This document shows, piece after piece, positions 50,894 through 59,467 of a stretch of DNA of 64,000 nucleotides. The stretch is from Bacillus pumilus (GTDB taxonomy: Bacteria > Bacillota > Bacilli > Bacillales > Bacillaceae). The translations under genes and the position numbers were made by a program. Under the pieces are notes generated by a model. It worked only from the letters and a program-made list of their open reading frames with translations, was not told the DNA's origin and made no database searches. Positions within the stretch are counted from its first letter, which is position 1. Every line of letters starts with the position of its first letter. The stretch is taken from the NCBI RefSeq assembly GCF_900186955.1, contig NZ_LT906438.1:2852001-2916000 (forward strand). The letters run 5' to 3'.

Positions 50894-51257
50894 GATTATC
50901 GAACTCCTTTTCGTTAGATTCGACTAATTGCATTACGTCCGAAAAATACGGCTCATCACGATTAATAACTACGTAATCATTTACTGGACGTTTTCCTTGA
51001 ATCGTCCTATTAAGCATAATTTCGACTTGCATGTCGTATAAATGACGCTTTTGTTCGTCTGTTGCGTACCGATCTATTTCGGATTTCTTTAAGACTACGT
51101 ATGACATACGATCACTCCTTTCGTTTATTAGTCGCAATACTTTGTCGCTTAAATCAGCTACCTTTAATTTTACGCCGTCTTTAAATTGCGCCTGAGTGCT
51201 CGGGTGTAGTTCGGTAAGTGCTTCGTATATAGTAACGAGTTCATGTTTCGTAAACAT
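50883..51257 (-). CDS. Hypothetical protein, possible two-in-one gene
   Basis: About 124 residues from the ATG at 51257 (AGAGGTG upstream). At 51107 a second in-frame ATG has AAAGGAG seven bases upstream, so a 74-residue C-terminal product may also be made. The two halves look like separate small domains. The frame is open without a stop. Confidence 0.5.
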   Translation of the reverse strand: MFTKHELVTIYEALTELHPSTQAQFKDGVKLKVADLSDKVLRLINERSDRMSYVVLKKSEIDRYATDEQKRHLYDMQVEIMLNRTIQGKRPVNDYVVINRDEPYFSDVMQLVESNEKEFDNHVD

Positions 51258-51495
51258 AACGCACCTCTTTCCGTTTATTATTAAGACCGTAGCAATTCGT
51301 TCGCTTACGCTCACTCTTTGCAAATATCCTTTATCGCGATAGATATATCCTTTAAGTAATTATTTGCGCGAAAGGTTTTGATTGAGCGCTATTATTTATC
51401 TAGTTATTAATGGCTCTAGTTAAAAGATGGTTCTAGTTAGTGTAAAGCCGAGCCGTGTACGGGTCAGCCGTATATGGGTAGACGATACACGGCGT

Positions 51496-51912
51496 TTATA
51501 ACTCCTCCGTATCTCCGTCAAATATTGCGAGCTGACTAATCGGAAGTATTGTATAGCGGGCATTCTCCCACCGCTGAGTCTTTCCTTCGCGTCCTTGTTT
51601 CTTAACGACGAGAGGACGTCCTTGCCAACGATAATCACATAACGCCTGTATCCGCTTATTTGCCGCAACTCGGCTTAAATTTAATACGGCCCCTATCTGT
51701 TCCTGCGTCGGGTAGCATTCGCCATTTGCGTCCATAAACGATGATAGTACGCAGAGAGTCTGCCAACGTTCGGGTCCGATATCCGCGATCAAGCCTTTCT
51801 TGACGGCATCGACGTACATCTTAACGAAGATACGCGTCTCGGACTTTCCGGACGTTAAGTTATATTCCGATTGTGTTTCTACGGAGACGAGCCGTTGGTG
51901 ATCGTTTGTCAC
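51496..51912 (-). CDS. Winged-helix initiator-like protein
   Basis: A 138-residue protein with a helix-turn-helix (YPTQEQIGAVLNLSRVAANKRI, about 67-88) as in plasmid and phage replication initiators and RepA/DnaD-like regulators. GTG start with GGAGGTG upstream. First gene of the early region after promoter element C. Confidence 0.65.
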   Translation of the reverse strand: MTNDHQRLVSVETQSEYNLTSGKSETRIFVKMYVDAVKKGLIADIGPERWQTLCVLSSFMDANGECYPTQEQIGAVLNLSRVAANKRIQALCDYRWQGRPLVVKKQGREGKTQRWENARYTILPISQLAIFDGDTEEL

Positions 51913-51937
51913 GCCAACACCTCCTTATTTTCGCTTT

Positions 51938-51978
51938 CATAAGTACAGTCGCATGTGGTCGGTCAAAATCGGGACATT
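51938..51978 (-). promoter_or_regulatory. Conserved 41-bp promoter-like element, copy C
   Basis: Minus strand begins AATGTCCCGATTTTGACC and ends ATGCGACTGTACTTATG. TTGACC and TACTTA or TGTACTTAT are possible -35 and -10 boxes with a short spacer. It heads the early genes. Confidence 0.7.
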
Positions 51979-52012
51979 CGCTTCAAACTTTTTTGAATTG
52001 GCCCATAAAACG

Positions 52013-52042
52013 CAAAAAACCCCCGCCTATTAAGACGAGGGT
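52013..52042 (-). terminator. Terminator insulating the phage early region
   Basis: Minus-strand CCCTCGTC TTAATA GGCGGGGG is an imperfect stem followed by TTTTTT. It would stop transcripts entering from the host side. Confidence 0.6.
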
Positions 52043-52063
52043 TCAGAGTAGCGCCGTATTTAG

Positions 52064-52093
52064 TTGCGGTGTAGCGTTCCTATGCGGTATAAT
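52064..52093 (+). promoter_or_regulatory. Plus-strand promoter facing the prophage end
   Basis: TTGCGG (52064-52069), 18-base spacer, TATAAT (52088-52093), reading rightwards across the repeats to the tRNA end. No gene lies directly downstream in the lysogen; in the circular phage it would read into the other end. Confidence 0.5.
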
Positions 52094-52108
52094 GCGCTTA
52101 GAGACGAT

Positions 52109-52162
52109 TGACTTATCGGTGACTTAACGTTGATATAGTTGACTTTACGGGTGACTTATCGG
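52109..52162 (+). repeat. Four direct TGACTT repeats near the attachment site
   Basis: Starting at 52109, 52120, 52140 and 52152 are four copies of a motif like TGACTTATCGG (two exact at 52109 and 52152, two variants). They lie 30-80 bases from the tRNA end, the usual place of arm-type integrase sites. Confidence 0.6.
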
Positions 52163-52189
52163 AGAAAAACAACGTAGAAATAACGACGT

Positions 52190-52236
52190 GGAAGCTGGCA
52201 GCGTAGAGGTCAGCGGTTCGATCCCGCTATGCTCCA
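52190..52236 (+). other. tRNA-Ala-like 3' end, probable prophage attachment site
   Basis: GAGGTCAGCGGTTCGATCCC and the following CGCTATGCTCCA form a full T arm and the 3' acceptor strand of a tRNA, but no D arm, anticodon arm or 5' acceptor precedes it. U at the G3:U70 position suggests tRNA-Ala. The 5' part is probably restored at the other end of the prophage. Confidence 0.75.
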
Positions 52237-52242
52237 TAACGA

Positions 52243-52277
52243 AAAACCATTCTTGAGAAATCAAGGATGGTTTTTTT
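52243..52277 (+). terminator. Host terminator of the tRNA gene
   Basis: AACCATTCTTGA GAAA TCAAGGATGGTT followed by seven T. A 12-pair stem with a GAAA loop; it ends the chromosomal tRNA transcript. Confidence 0.85.
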
Positions 52278-52290
52278 ATGTATTTATTTC

Positions 52291-52479
52291 TTACAGCTCT
52301 GTTTGTTCTTTGTTTTTTCTTAAGCCTAATATCTTTAAGATGCGGTACGCGATCACAGAGACATAAGCCGTGATGAGAATGATTGTGTAAGACACAGGAT
52401 AATCACTCGTCATTCCGTGATAAAAGAAATAGATGAGCAGCACTGACAGCATGATGACTTGGAACAGTTCCTTTTTCAT
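52291..52479 (-). CDS. Two-helix membrane protein (62 aa)
   Basis: Two hydrophobic helices (about 7-22 and 30-50) and a charged tail. It lies between the tRNA end and the lysis cassette of the right island. Composition is host-like. No family recognised. Confidence 0.6.
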   Translation of the reverse strand: MKKELFQVIMLSVLLIYFFYHGMTSDYPVSYTIILITAYVSVIAYRILKILGLRKNKEQTEL

Positions 52480-52593
52480 TTTACTCTCCCCTCATGATAG
52501 TGATTCGGTCGATTATATCACAAATGATGTCATTTTTTGTTAGCTATCAGCAAGGGGAAATCCATTCACCTGCTGATAGCACTTTATGAATGA

Positions 52594-53397
52594 TCACTTT
52601 TTCAGCAATCGTTCGATTTTGTTCTTCGTCTTCGGACCGTATATCCCATCTGCCGCTAGACCATTCATAAGCTGGAACCGCTTGACCGCATTCGCTGTTT
52701 TTGATCCATAATAGCCATCAATCCCGTTGTTTTTTGCCCCTTTATCTGGGTAGAAATAGAGGGAGGATAAGGCTTTTTGCACAGCTATGACTTGTGGTCC
52801 TTTTGTTAAGGGCTTGGTTATTTTTAAGATGCCCGATGGCAGATTTGACGATTTCTGTTTGGTAACTGGTGCTTTGTGACTCAAGCTCTCTGTTCGAACT
52901 GGCTTTCTTGTGCTTTTGCTGCCGGTACGAGCTGTGGCTATTCCAGCTTTAAATTGATCCCACCGTCCGAGCAATTTCCTTGGACATTCTTTCCCGCTCC
53001 AATGTTTATGAGGGACTACATTTGATAAAGGAATTCCCAAATCGCCCATTAGCTTTCGAATGAGCCATTGGGCATTTTCGACTGCTTGTTCAAAGTTGCC
53101 GTCTGTATTTTCGCAAATTTCAATTCCGATTGATTTCATATTGCCATTGCCTCTGCCATCTCCTGTATGCCAGCCGTTCTCGTTTAACGGTAAATGCTGA
53201 TAAATCACCTGATCGTCGACAGTGTAATGCCAGCTGACTCCGGTACTTGAACGTGCAACAAACGCAGCGTGACTCCCAGCATTTGCACCTTTTGCCGTGT
53301 TAGAGGTATTATGCACCGTAATATAGAGCGGCTTCATCGTATTTCCTGGTCTGTTGCGGTTGTGTTTTGGAATGTAGGCTTGAATGATATTGACCAT
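52594..53397 (-). CDS. N-acetylmuramoyl-L-alanine amidase, endolysin
   Basis: A 267-residue XlyA-type lysin. Amidase_2 domain with zinc-binding His in ITVHNTS and HKHWSGKECP and an active-site region GWHTGDGRGN, then a linker and a C-terminal peptidoglycan-binding domain with ALSSLYFYPDKGAKNNGIDG. It cuts the bond between MurNAc and L-Ala. It follows the holin genes. Confidence 0.9.
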   Translation of the reverse strand: MVNIIQAYIPKHNRNRPGNTMKPLYITVHNTSNTAKGANAGSHAAFVARSSTGVSWHYTVDDQVIYQHLPLNENGWHTGDGRGNGNMKSIGIEICENTDGNFEQAVENAQWLIRKLMGDLGIPLSNVVPHKHWSGKECPRKLLGRWDQFKAGIATARTGSKSTRKPVRTESLSHKAPVTKQKSSNLPSGILKITKPLTKGPQVIAVQKALSSLYFYPDKGAKNNGIDGYYGSKTANAVKRFQLMNGLAADGIYGPKTKNKIERLLKK

Positions 53398-53416
53398 ATT
53401 GTTTCTCCTTCAACGA

Positions 53417-53680
53417 TTATTTTGTTAGCCCTCTTTGTTTCAGGGTATCTTTTTGTAATTGACCTTTGTAGGTCACATAATTGTTTTTAAACCAAGCGAT
53501 AATGGCTGTCACCATCGTAAAAATGGTGGAACCTGCTACATATAGTGCCTCACCAGCGGTTTGTACTTGCTCCTCACTAATCGGTAGCACCGTCTGTCCA
53601 AACATGACAAGTGTTTGATTGATGAGCGCAATAAAAAGAAGCACTGTGCGAATCACAGTGCCTTTGTCGAATGTTTTCAT
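53417..53680 (-). CDS. xhlB: Holin XhlB-like
   Basis: An 87-residue SPP1/PBSX-type holin with two membrane helices (about 10-29 and 47-65) and a basic end. It permits endolysin release. Located directly between BhlA-like and amidase genes. Confidence 0.85.
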   Translation of the reverse strand: MKTFDKGTVIRTVLLFIALINQTLVMFGQTVLPISEEQVQTAGEALYVAGSTIFTMVTAIIAWFKNNYVTYKGQLQKDTLKQRGLTK

Positions 53681-53691
53681 GATTTCTCCTC

Positions 53692-53913
53692 CTATTTTAA
53701 ATTCCGTTCAATTTTGTCGAGTTTGTCGATCACAACATCATACTTCTCACTAAACTTTGCTAACACATCATTTTGCGCCTCGATTTGTTCATTGAGCTTG
53801 TTTTCTCTTTCCTTTGTTGTGTTTAATACATAAAACAGCACCCAACAGAACAACACCGCAAACGGCCCTTGTGTCATTAAGTTTTGAACAACATCTACTT
53901 CCATTGAAATCAC
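53692..53913 (-). CDS. bhlA: BhlA-type holin
   Basis: A 73-residue protein with one N-terminal membrane helix ([16 protein letters not shown]) and a charged coiled-coil C-terminus, the BhlA/UviB pattern of Bacillus pumilus-type phages. Works with XhlB and the amidase. Confidence 0.85.
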   Translation of the reverse strand: MISMEVDVVQNLMTQGPFAVLFCWVLFYVLNTTKERENKLNEQIEAQNDVLAKFSEKYDVVIDKLDKIERNLK

Positions 53914-53940
53914 CTTCTTTCCGGCAAAAAAATAAAGCCA

Positions 53941-54084
53941 TTAGGCTTCGTATATTTCTCCAGTTATATTTTGATAGTCTTCTGTCGAGATCCAGCCAAT
54001 GCTTACATAAAATGCAATGTCCTCTGGGCCGTAACACTGCCAGTCCCAGAATTGTTTGATATCTACAACAGTTGGAAACATCAT
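53941..54084 (-). CDS. XkdX family protein, copy 2
   Basis: A 47-residue protein with Trp/Tyr and the pattern of XkdX (WDWQCYGPEDIAFYVSIGWI). The ATG at 54084 overlaps the XkdW-like stop and has GGGGGG eight bases upstream. Last gene of the second fibre module. Confidence 0.75.
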   Translation of the reverse strand: MMFPTVVDIKQFWDWQCYGPEDIAFYVSIGWISTEDYQNITGEIYEA

Positions 54085-54278
54085 TCTGAAGTCCCCCCTT
54101 TTTGCATAGCCAATAGCTGCGTTAATTGTTTTGATAACAAAGCATTTTGTTTCTTCAAAAGCTCTATATCACTTGGCGGGAGAGGGGCTGGTTTTAGGCT
54201 ATCTATATACTCCTGTGTCGCTGATTCATACCCGTGTTGTTTTTCCACATCAAATGCAGCTTTATAAAAAGCAGGCAC
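54081..54278 (-). CDS. XkdW-like small protein, copy 2
   Basis: A 65-residue helical protein whose ending LLKKQNALLSKQLTQLL is a heptad repeat. Shorter than the 109-residue first copy at 55884. Between the truncated fibre and XkdX, its place in PBSX-type islands. Confidence 0.6.
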   Translation of the reverse strand: MPAFYKAAFDVEKQHGYESATQEYIDSLKPAPLPPSDIELLKKQNALLSKQLTQLLAMQKGGTSE

Positions 54279-54546
54279 CTAACGATTTTATCCCGTTATA
54301 AATACTGCCGCCAGATGGGATATTGATCAACTGGGATCCGTTATCATTCGTCATTTTATATAGCTGAGATTGATTCCATTTCTGCTTTTCTGTTTTAGAT
54401 GAATGAGATGTTACATCATTTTCGTGTTGATTGATATGATTTAATAGTTCAGCATCATTTTCAATAATAACCTTTACCATGTCATTAAACAGATCTGCAT
54501 GAGCTGTATCACTTGTTTTGAAAGTACGCGGTGTCTTTATCTCCAT
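54262..54546 (-). CDS. Truncated tail fibre N-terminus
   Basis: A 94-residue relative of the first quarter of the 376-residue fibre at 54576: same EIK-P-x-F...AHADLFNDMVKV start, TEKQKWNQSQLYKMT and an INIPSGGSIYNGIK segment. It then ends abruptly. Looks like a leftover of a replaced fibre gene, but it has a good start. Confidence 0.7.
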   Translation of the reverse strand: MEIKTPRTFKTSDTAHADLFNDMVKVIIENDAELLNHINQHENDVTSHSSKTEKQKWNQSQLYKMTNDNGSQLINIPSGGSIYNGIKSLGACFL

Positions 54547-54575
54547 GTGATTCTCCTTTCACATTGTTTATGGAA

Positions 54576-55706
54576 TTATCTTGTACTGAACTTAAAACCA
54601 AATGTAATAAACTCAGTTGGATTAGCATTATTTGAAGATGATTGCACACATACATTCCCATTCTTATCTACTAAGGTTCGATGGAATTGAGGTACTCCAG
54701 GTGTCCCTATACTCGAAGCGATACCTACAAAATGGATTGCCTGCTGCGGCCGATATCCTTCAGGCAAAATAAACACTGGGTTATTTCCTAAAATCCCACC
54801 TTTTATAGCACCTACTATCTCAACTTCCCCCAAGAGATTCTTTCGATATTTCACTGGCAAATTAATAGGGTCATATCCCTTCCAATTGCCATTAATCTCT
54901 TTAGGTGTTTCCCATGAACCTTCTAATAGATCTGATAGCGTGATTTGCTTCTCCCACGGTGTCCATGATTGTGCATTGTGTCTAAGAACTCTAAAGTATG
55001 TGTTTTTTCCATAAACAGATTCGTATGCTATTTGCACCAATGTAGTGCCATAACTCATCACCAACAAAAACACTCGATCATAGGAAGGCGATGGACCGTT
55101 TACTCCAGTATTATATATAAGGTACATTCCTGTCTCGGTAAGAGTATTGTAGTCTGTCTCGCTAGCAAACCCATGATAAAATGGCTTTCCATTATCTTGA
55201 GTGATTTTTACTAATTGACCATTATCCCATCTATTTCTATCTCTTACCGTAGGCAGCTTTGTCCAAGTAATCGACATATGTCCGGCTTCGTAATAGAAAA
55301 AATAAGCATTACCTGAACTATCCATCGCAAAACCAGAGCCAATATTTTCTTGACCTACTGTCTGCAGCCCTCTGATTGAGACATTTGATGAAACTGGAGA
55401 ATCCTCCACACCAGCAGCTGCATAAAAAGTACATGTTCCTTTATCTTTTATCGCATCAAATATTCTGCCGTCAGAAGATACATTAATCAGCTGTCTTCCA
55501 CTATCTGCTGTGATCTTATAGTTCTGTGAATTATTCCATTTCTTCTTTTCTGTTTCAGATGCGTGTACTTTTGCATCATTTGTATGTTTTAAGAACTGTT
55601 CTATTAATCCATGATCATTTTCAAGAAGTACTTTGACCACGTCATTAAACAAATCAGCATGTGCTTTATCATTTACTTCAAAAGGTTTTGGTTCTTTTAT
55701 TTCCAT
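54576..55706 (-). CDS. Tail fibre protein, module 2
   Basis: A 376-residue protein. N-terminal anchor module (AHADLFNDVVKVLLENDH), linker with TEKKKWNNSQNYKIT, then beta-rich repeated receptor-binding region. Phage fibres and pyocin-like tails use such proteins to bind the host wall. GGGAGTGAAAACTGA precedes the ATG. Confidence 0.8.
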   Translation of the reverse strand: MEIKEPKPFEVNDKAHADLFNDVVKVLLENDHGLIEQFLKHTNDAKVHASETEKKKWNNSQNYKITADSGRQLINVSSDGRIFDAIKDKGTCTFYAAAGVEDSPVSSNVSIRGLQTVGQENIGSGFAMDSSGNAYFFYYEAGHMSITWTKLPTVRDRNRWDNGQLVKITQDNGKPFYHGFASETDYNTLTETGMYLIYNTGVNGPSPSYDRVFLLVMSYGTTLVQIAYESVYGKNTYFRVLRHNAQSWTPWEKQITLSDLLEGSWETPKEINGNWKGYDPINLPVKYRKNLLGEVEIVGAIKGGILGNNPVFILPEGYRPQQAIHFVGIASSIGTPGVPQFHRTLVDKNGNVCVQSSSNNANPTEFITFGFKFSTR

Positions 55707-55713
55707 TCAGTTT

Positions 55714-55887
55714 TCACTCCCTTGCTTTGATGCTTGGTTCCATTTCTTGTAGCTGCTCTAGAGTGAGCATCCTTTGTTCATATCCTGTTTTTAAATCTTC
55801 CATTGAACAATCGCCTAGTTCCACCGCTTGTTTGACCAATTCAGGGGTCACCCATTTAAAATACAACGCCATCACCCAATAATTCAT
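55714..55887 (-). CDS. XkdX family protein, copy 1
   Basis: A 57-residue protein with MNYWVMALYFKWVTPELVK, the XkdX pattern. It overlaps the XkdW-like stop and precedes the second fibre gene. Confidence 0.75.
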   Translation of the reverse strand: MNYWVMALYFKWVTPELVKQAVELGDCSMEDLKTGYEQRMLTLEQLQEMEPSIKARE

Positions 55888-56213
55888 GATTCACGCTCTC
55901 CTTTATATAAAAGGATCTCATTTTTTAGCGCTTTTATTTCGTTTGTTAAATGATCACATTGATGTTCAAGCTGTTTTCTCATGAGCTTTTCTTTGGCTAC
56001 TTCTTGTGCTAGATAATCTAGCGGAAGAGGTGGTTGATATCTTGGATTGATTTGAGATTCGTCCCACCATTCTTTCAATTCTTTTGCCGTTGGCTTTGGC
56101 ACATCTAGATGCCACTCGTTAATGTAAGAACCGTCTCCGTCATTTCTAAGTTCAAAGTCCTTTTGCGGATCCGCATCGGGGTATTTATACTTAATGGCTT
56201 CATATAAAATCAT
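55884..56213 (-). CDS. XkdW-like protein, copy 1
   Basis: A 109-residue protein with an acidic Pro-rich first half (ADPQKDFELRND, YINEWHLD) and a C-terminal coiled coil. Between the first fibre and XkdX. Probably a fibre-assembly factor by position. Confidence 0.65.
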   Translation of the reverse strand: MILYEAIKYKYPDADPQKDFELRNDGDGSYINEWHLDVPKPTAKELKEWWDESQINPRYQPPLPLDYLAQEVAKEKLMRKQLEHQCDHLTNEIKALKNEILLYKGERES

Positions 56214-56222
56214 AGAATCCTC

Positions 56223-57101
56223 CTATCCTCTCAGGAAATTTCTGCCGCCTACTTCTGTAATATCAAAATAGTTGTACCAGCCTGAATTTTCAGATACATA
56301 ACGACTAACATCTCCGTCATATCCTGCATACATGTAAATTTCTAAATAATCCCCTTTATTAGCCGGTACATTCGCAGCACCATAAAGTCCCATACTAAAG
56401 CTCAACGTATCAGATGGGCTGGTCGGGCTCTGTCTTTGATGTGCAATATTTTTATACCTTTTTCCATTTAAATAGATCGATAATTCAAAGTTTGCGTATC
56501 GTTGAAAGGTTTCAATATAAACACCTGCATTCACTGAATACATTCCGTTTTCAGGGCAGATGAAGCGATTATTTTTGATATCAAAATTGTTATGACTGTC
56601 TTTTATCTTTCGATTAAAAAGGATTTTTTGATACTCACCTTTGGTTAATAACTGTTTTCCAGTTGTACCTATATTGGCATGACAGAATCCAGAGAGCTTA
56701 TGCCAGTCGGTCCAACCAGATCCAGTCCACCAATGACGGCACCACGTACCTGTGCTATCAAAATAACTGCCCGCTTCGTTTCCAGTCCCATAGTAATATT
56801 GAACAAATCGAAAGTTACTATATTTTTCATTTTTCACAAAGCCAAATCTCGTAGGATATCCGGTATCATTCGCTTGTCCAATATCCATGAACGTAATGCC
56901 ATTAGGATATTCCTCACCGCTGACTGATGCATCTTGAATGGCTTGATCGCCTGTTAGTTTAAATAAGCTTTCATTTGTGATTCCTTCTATTTGTAGCCTG
57001 AGCGCATTGTCATTCTCTACTAGAGTGTCGACCATCCGGTTAAATAAGTTGGCATGTGCTTTGTCAGAGGTTTCAAACGGTAAAGGTGATTTGATGTCCA
57101 T
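56223..57101 (-). CDS. Tail fibre protein, module 1
   Basis: About 292 residues from the ATG at 57101 (GGAGGGGAATGAA upstream). Starts with the same anchor (AHANLFNRMVDTLVENDNAL) as the other fibres; the C-terminal 120 residues are a C1q-like beta domain (NIGTTGKQLLTKGEYQKI then KNNRFICPENGMYSVNAG), a likely receptor-binding head. Confidence 0.8.
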   Translation of the reverse strand: MDIKSPLPFETSDKAHANLFNRMVDTLVENDNALRLQIEGITNESLFKLTGDQAIQDASVSGEEYPNGITFMDIGQANDTGYPTRFGFVKNEKYSNFRFVQYYYGTGNEAGSYFDSTGTWCRHWWTGSGWTDWHKLSGFCHANIGTTGKQLLTKGEYQKILFNRKIKDSHNNFDIKNNRFICPENGMYSVNAGVYIETFQRYANFELSIYLNGKRYKNIAHQRQSPTSPSDTLSFSMGLYGAANVPANKGDYLEIYMYAGYDGDVSRYVSENSGWYNYFDITEVGGRNFLRG

Positions 57102-57115
57102 TTCATTCCCCTCCA

Positions 57116-57499
57116 TTAATAAATATCATCAATCTCAAAAACAAATTCGATGTCGCCGTCTTTTTGTTTGTCTGTCATGGTGCGGATGGCGGTGAATTTG
57201 CCGGCTTCGTCGACAAGTGCTAGTTCGTTGATGACTTCTCCTGCAAGTTCTCCTTCGGCGATCGTGCAGGTGTAGCGGATTTTTGCTGGTTCCATGAAGG
57301 TAAACGAATCAATCTCTTTTTGGACGAGTTCTTTTTTGAGTTTTTGTTCAGTGCCGTCTAGTGAGATCGGTTTCCCATCCTTCGTCCCACCATTTCCAAA
57401 TGCCATTTTGACGACTTTTGTGAGTTTTGTTCCTTCGGCTCTTGCCTTTGCCATTTGTTGACGTGCATATAATGTTGTTACGGTTAATTGATCAGCCAT
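57116..57499 (-). CDS. Phage tail-collar fibre-like protein (DUF3751-like)
   Basis: A 127-residue protein with KMAFGNGGTKDGKPI and the beta-rich pattern of the tail-collar N-terminal family. Follows XkdU in many PBSX-type islands and probably connects baseplate and fibres. Confidence 0.7.
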   Translation of the reverse strand: MADQLTVTTLYARQQMAKARAEGTKLTKVVKMAFGNGGTKDGKPISLDGTEQKLKKELVQKEIDSFTFMEPAKIRYTCTIAEGELAGEVINELALVDEAGKFTAIRTMTDKQKDGDIEFVFEIDDIY

Positions 57500-57510
57500 T
57501 GTGATCCTCC

Positions 57511-58434
57511 TTATAGCTCTATTTTTTGAGAAGTAGCTGCTAGCATTTTTGATCCGTCCAGCGGAACAGATCCATCGAGAATCCAGTAATGATCCTTAAT
57601 CAGTAAGCTGCCGCCTTGTTCAGTTTGGACATGTACTGGCAATCGGAACGTCATTTTCTTCTTGGTTTGATGCTGGAGCTGATTTTTTGTGCGTAAAGTC
57701 AATGCCGCTCCTTGCTTCGTTTCATGTACCGCTCCAGTCATGACATAATTCATTCGGTATGTGTTCTCTGACTTATGCTGAAGCGGCATTCTCATCTTCA
57801 ACGAATGCCGAAAACGAGCAGGTACATCGGTTGTCCCTCGTGTTCCGCTCAGATAAAACGACCCATTTAATACAAATTCACCATTGAGTAAAATCGGGAT
57901 ATGATCGAAAAAACCCACTCTGCTTCGCAGTGTGAGCCTCCCGTGATGATCATTTATTTCATGTACATCGGTATGATGAAATGCAGTGAACGTATAAGCC
58001 AAATGAGCTGGCTTTAACGTTTCAAGTATTTCTACAATATATCTAGTGTTTTGCAGATCATCTAGATTCACACGTAAGGCGAAATGGTAGCGATTGGTGG
58101 TCAGACGGATGATGGCACTTGGATTTTTGAGAAAGCGATTCACCGATTTCTCTAAAGAAAGATACGTGATCGGTGGAATGTTTGACATCATATTGAGTAA
58201 GCGTGCTCTGCGAAGTTCAATGGAATCATCTGATTCTCGCTGCACCTTCAGCATTCTTTCCCATCTATTCAATCCCCATGTCGCTGTCAAAGGGAAGAAC
58301 TGATCCATTAAATCGAAAATGGATTCATCCAATTGCTCAAACTCTGGCGCTTCTGTTTTGAGCAGGTGATCGACTTCATAAATCTCTGTAAAATATGGCG
58401 GCAAGTAGTTTTTCATTTCATCCTGTTTGCTCAA
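57511..58434 (-). CDS. xkdU: XkdU-like baseplate protein
   Basis: A 307-residue DUF2313-type protein (YLPPYFTEIYEVDHLLKTEA near the start) that caps the baseplate, with an additional C-terminal beta domain of about 120 residues, longer than typical XkdU. Overlaps the xkdT stop by 17 bases. Confidence 0.8.
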   Translation of the reverse strand: MSKQDEMKNYLPPYFTEIYEVDHLLKTEAPEFEQLDESIFDLMDQFFPLTATWGLNRWERMLKVQRESDDSIELRRARLLNMMSNIPPITYLSLEKSVNRFLKNPSAIIRLTTNRYHFALRVNLDDLQNTRYIVEILETLKPAHLAYTFTAFHHTDVHEINDHHGRLTLRSRVGFFDHIPILLNGEFVLNGSFYLSGTRGTTDVPARFRHSLKMRMPLQHKSENTYRMNYVMTGAVHETKQGAALTLRTKNQLQHQTKKKMTFRLPVHVQTEQGGSLLIKDHYWILDGSVPLDGSKMLAATSQKIEL

Positions 58435-59467
58435 TAACCTTCACCTGCCTCAGACGCGGTATCTCAATGTCCTGTAACACTAAGTTTTTTGACTCCCCAT
58501 TCAATAACACGTTTGCATAATCTGATACACTTTCTGAATGGTACAGAATGTCATTTAATGCGGACATTCGAATGGTACTCTTTTCAAATGCAATTGATTT
58601 CAACAGCGCTTTGACCTTTTCTTCTATTTCTTTCTGCGCTCCTTCAAGGGTCCAGTCCATTTGAAGTTCGACGGCTACTTCTATGTCAATGTCCAGCCAT
58701 TTGGCGCTTTCGACGGTCGCTTTTGAACCAATAGGCGCTTGTCCTTCTCCTTCGCCTGGTACTGGGTCGATATATTCCTGTACTCTTTTAACAAGCAGAT
58801 CTGATGCAACATCTAGATTGCCGTCTGTGATGACAATCTTGACTGTTCCTTCTCCATTCCAAAGCGGGAATACCTTCGCTCTGCCAACCCCTGTCACTTC
58901 CTCAGCCCATTTTTTATAATGCGCCTTGTTGGCACTGACAGCCTCTCGCCTAGCACGTATTAAGTAGCGATCATATAACGAAGCGTCATCTTCTTCCTCT
59001 TGTCCGGGTATTACCAAATCTTTCATGATAATTGATTCAAGCCCCGGGATTGTATCAAGTGAAAGCAGCGCCTGATCTGTTAATTGACCATTGCCGACTT
59101 TGCCAGGTGTCTCGCATTCTAGCGTCCCATCGTTCGAATATTGGAAATAGACGTCTTCAATAAAAAACCGTGAGCCAGCTGGGATGTTGATATCCTCCGG
59201 CTTAATAGCTGCGGACCAAACCGCTTTAGTCGCTGGTTTTCTTTCAATTCCTACTTCAGCGGCCCGCCGATCTAGAAACTCTCCTTGTGCTGTATCTGCA
59301 AAGACCAGCTCGAATACTTGATCAAGCCAAATATAGGACTGGGCCAGTTCAGCAGCAGCAGGTGCCAAGGCATTCCAAATGACGCTGTTTTCTCTTTTAT
59401 CTATGTCATCTGGCAGTCTGTCTAGCATTCTTTCCATTAATGCTTCGTACGTTTGTTCCTCAAACAT
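58418..59467 (-). CDS. xkdT: Baseplate J-like protein XkdT
   Basis: A 349-residue baseplate wedge protein with the [20 protein letters not shown] and [19 protein letters not shown] motifs typical of gpJ-like proteins. Overlaps xkdS by eight bases. Confidence 0.9.
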   Translation of the reverse strand: MFEEQTYEALMERMLDRLPDDIDKRENSVIWNALAPAAAELAQSYIWLDQVFELVFADTAQGEFLDRRAAEVGIERKPATKAVWSAAIKPEDINIPAGSRFFIEDVYFQYSNDGTLECETPGKVGNGQLTDQALLSLDTIPGLESIIMKDLVIPGQEEEDDASLYDRYLIRARREAVSANKAHYKKWAEEVTGVGRAKVFPLWNGEGTVKIVITDGNLDVASDLLVKRVQEYIDPVPGEGEGQAPIGSKATVESAKWLDIDIEVAVELQMDWTLEGAQKEIEEKVKALLKSIAFEKSTIRMSALNDILYHSESVSDYANVLLNGESKNLVLQDIEIPRLRQVKVIEQTG

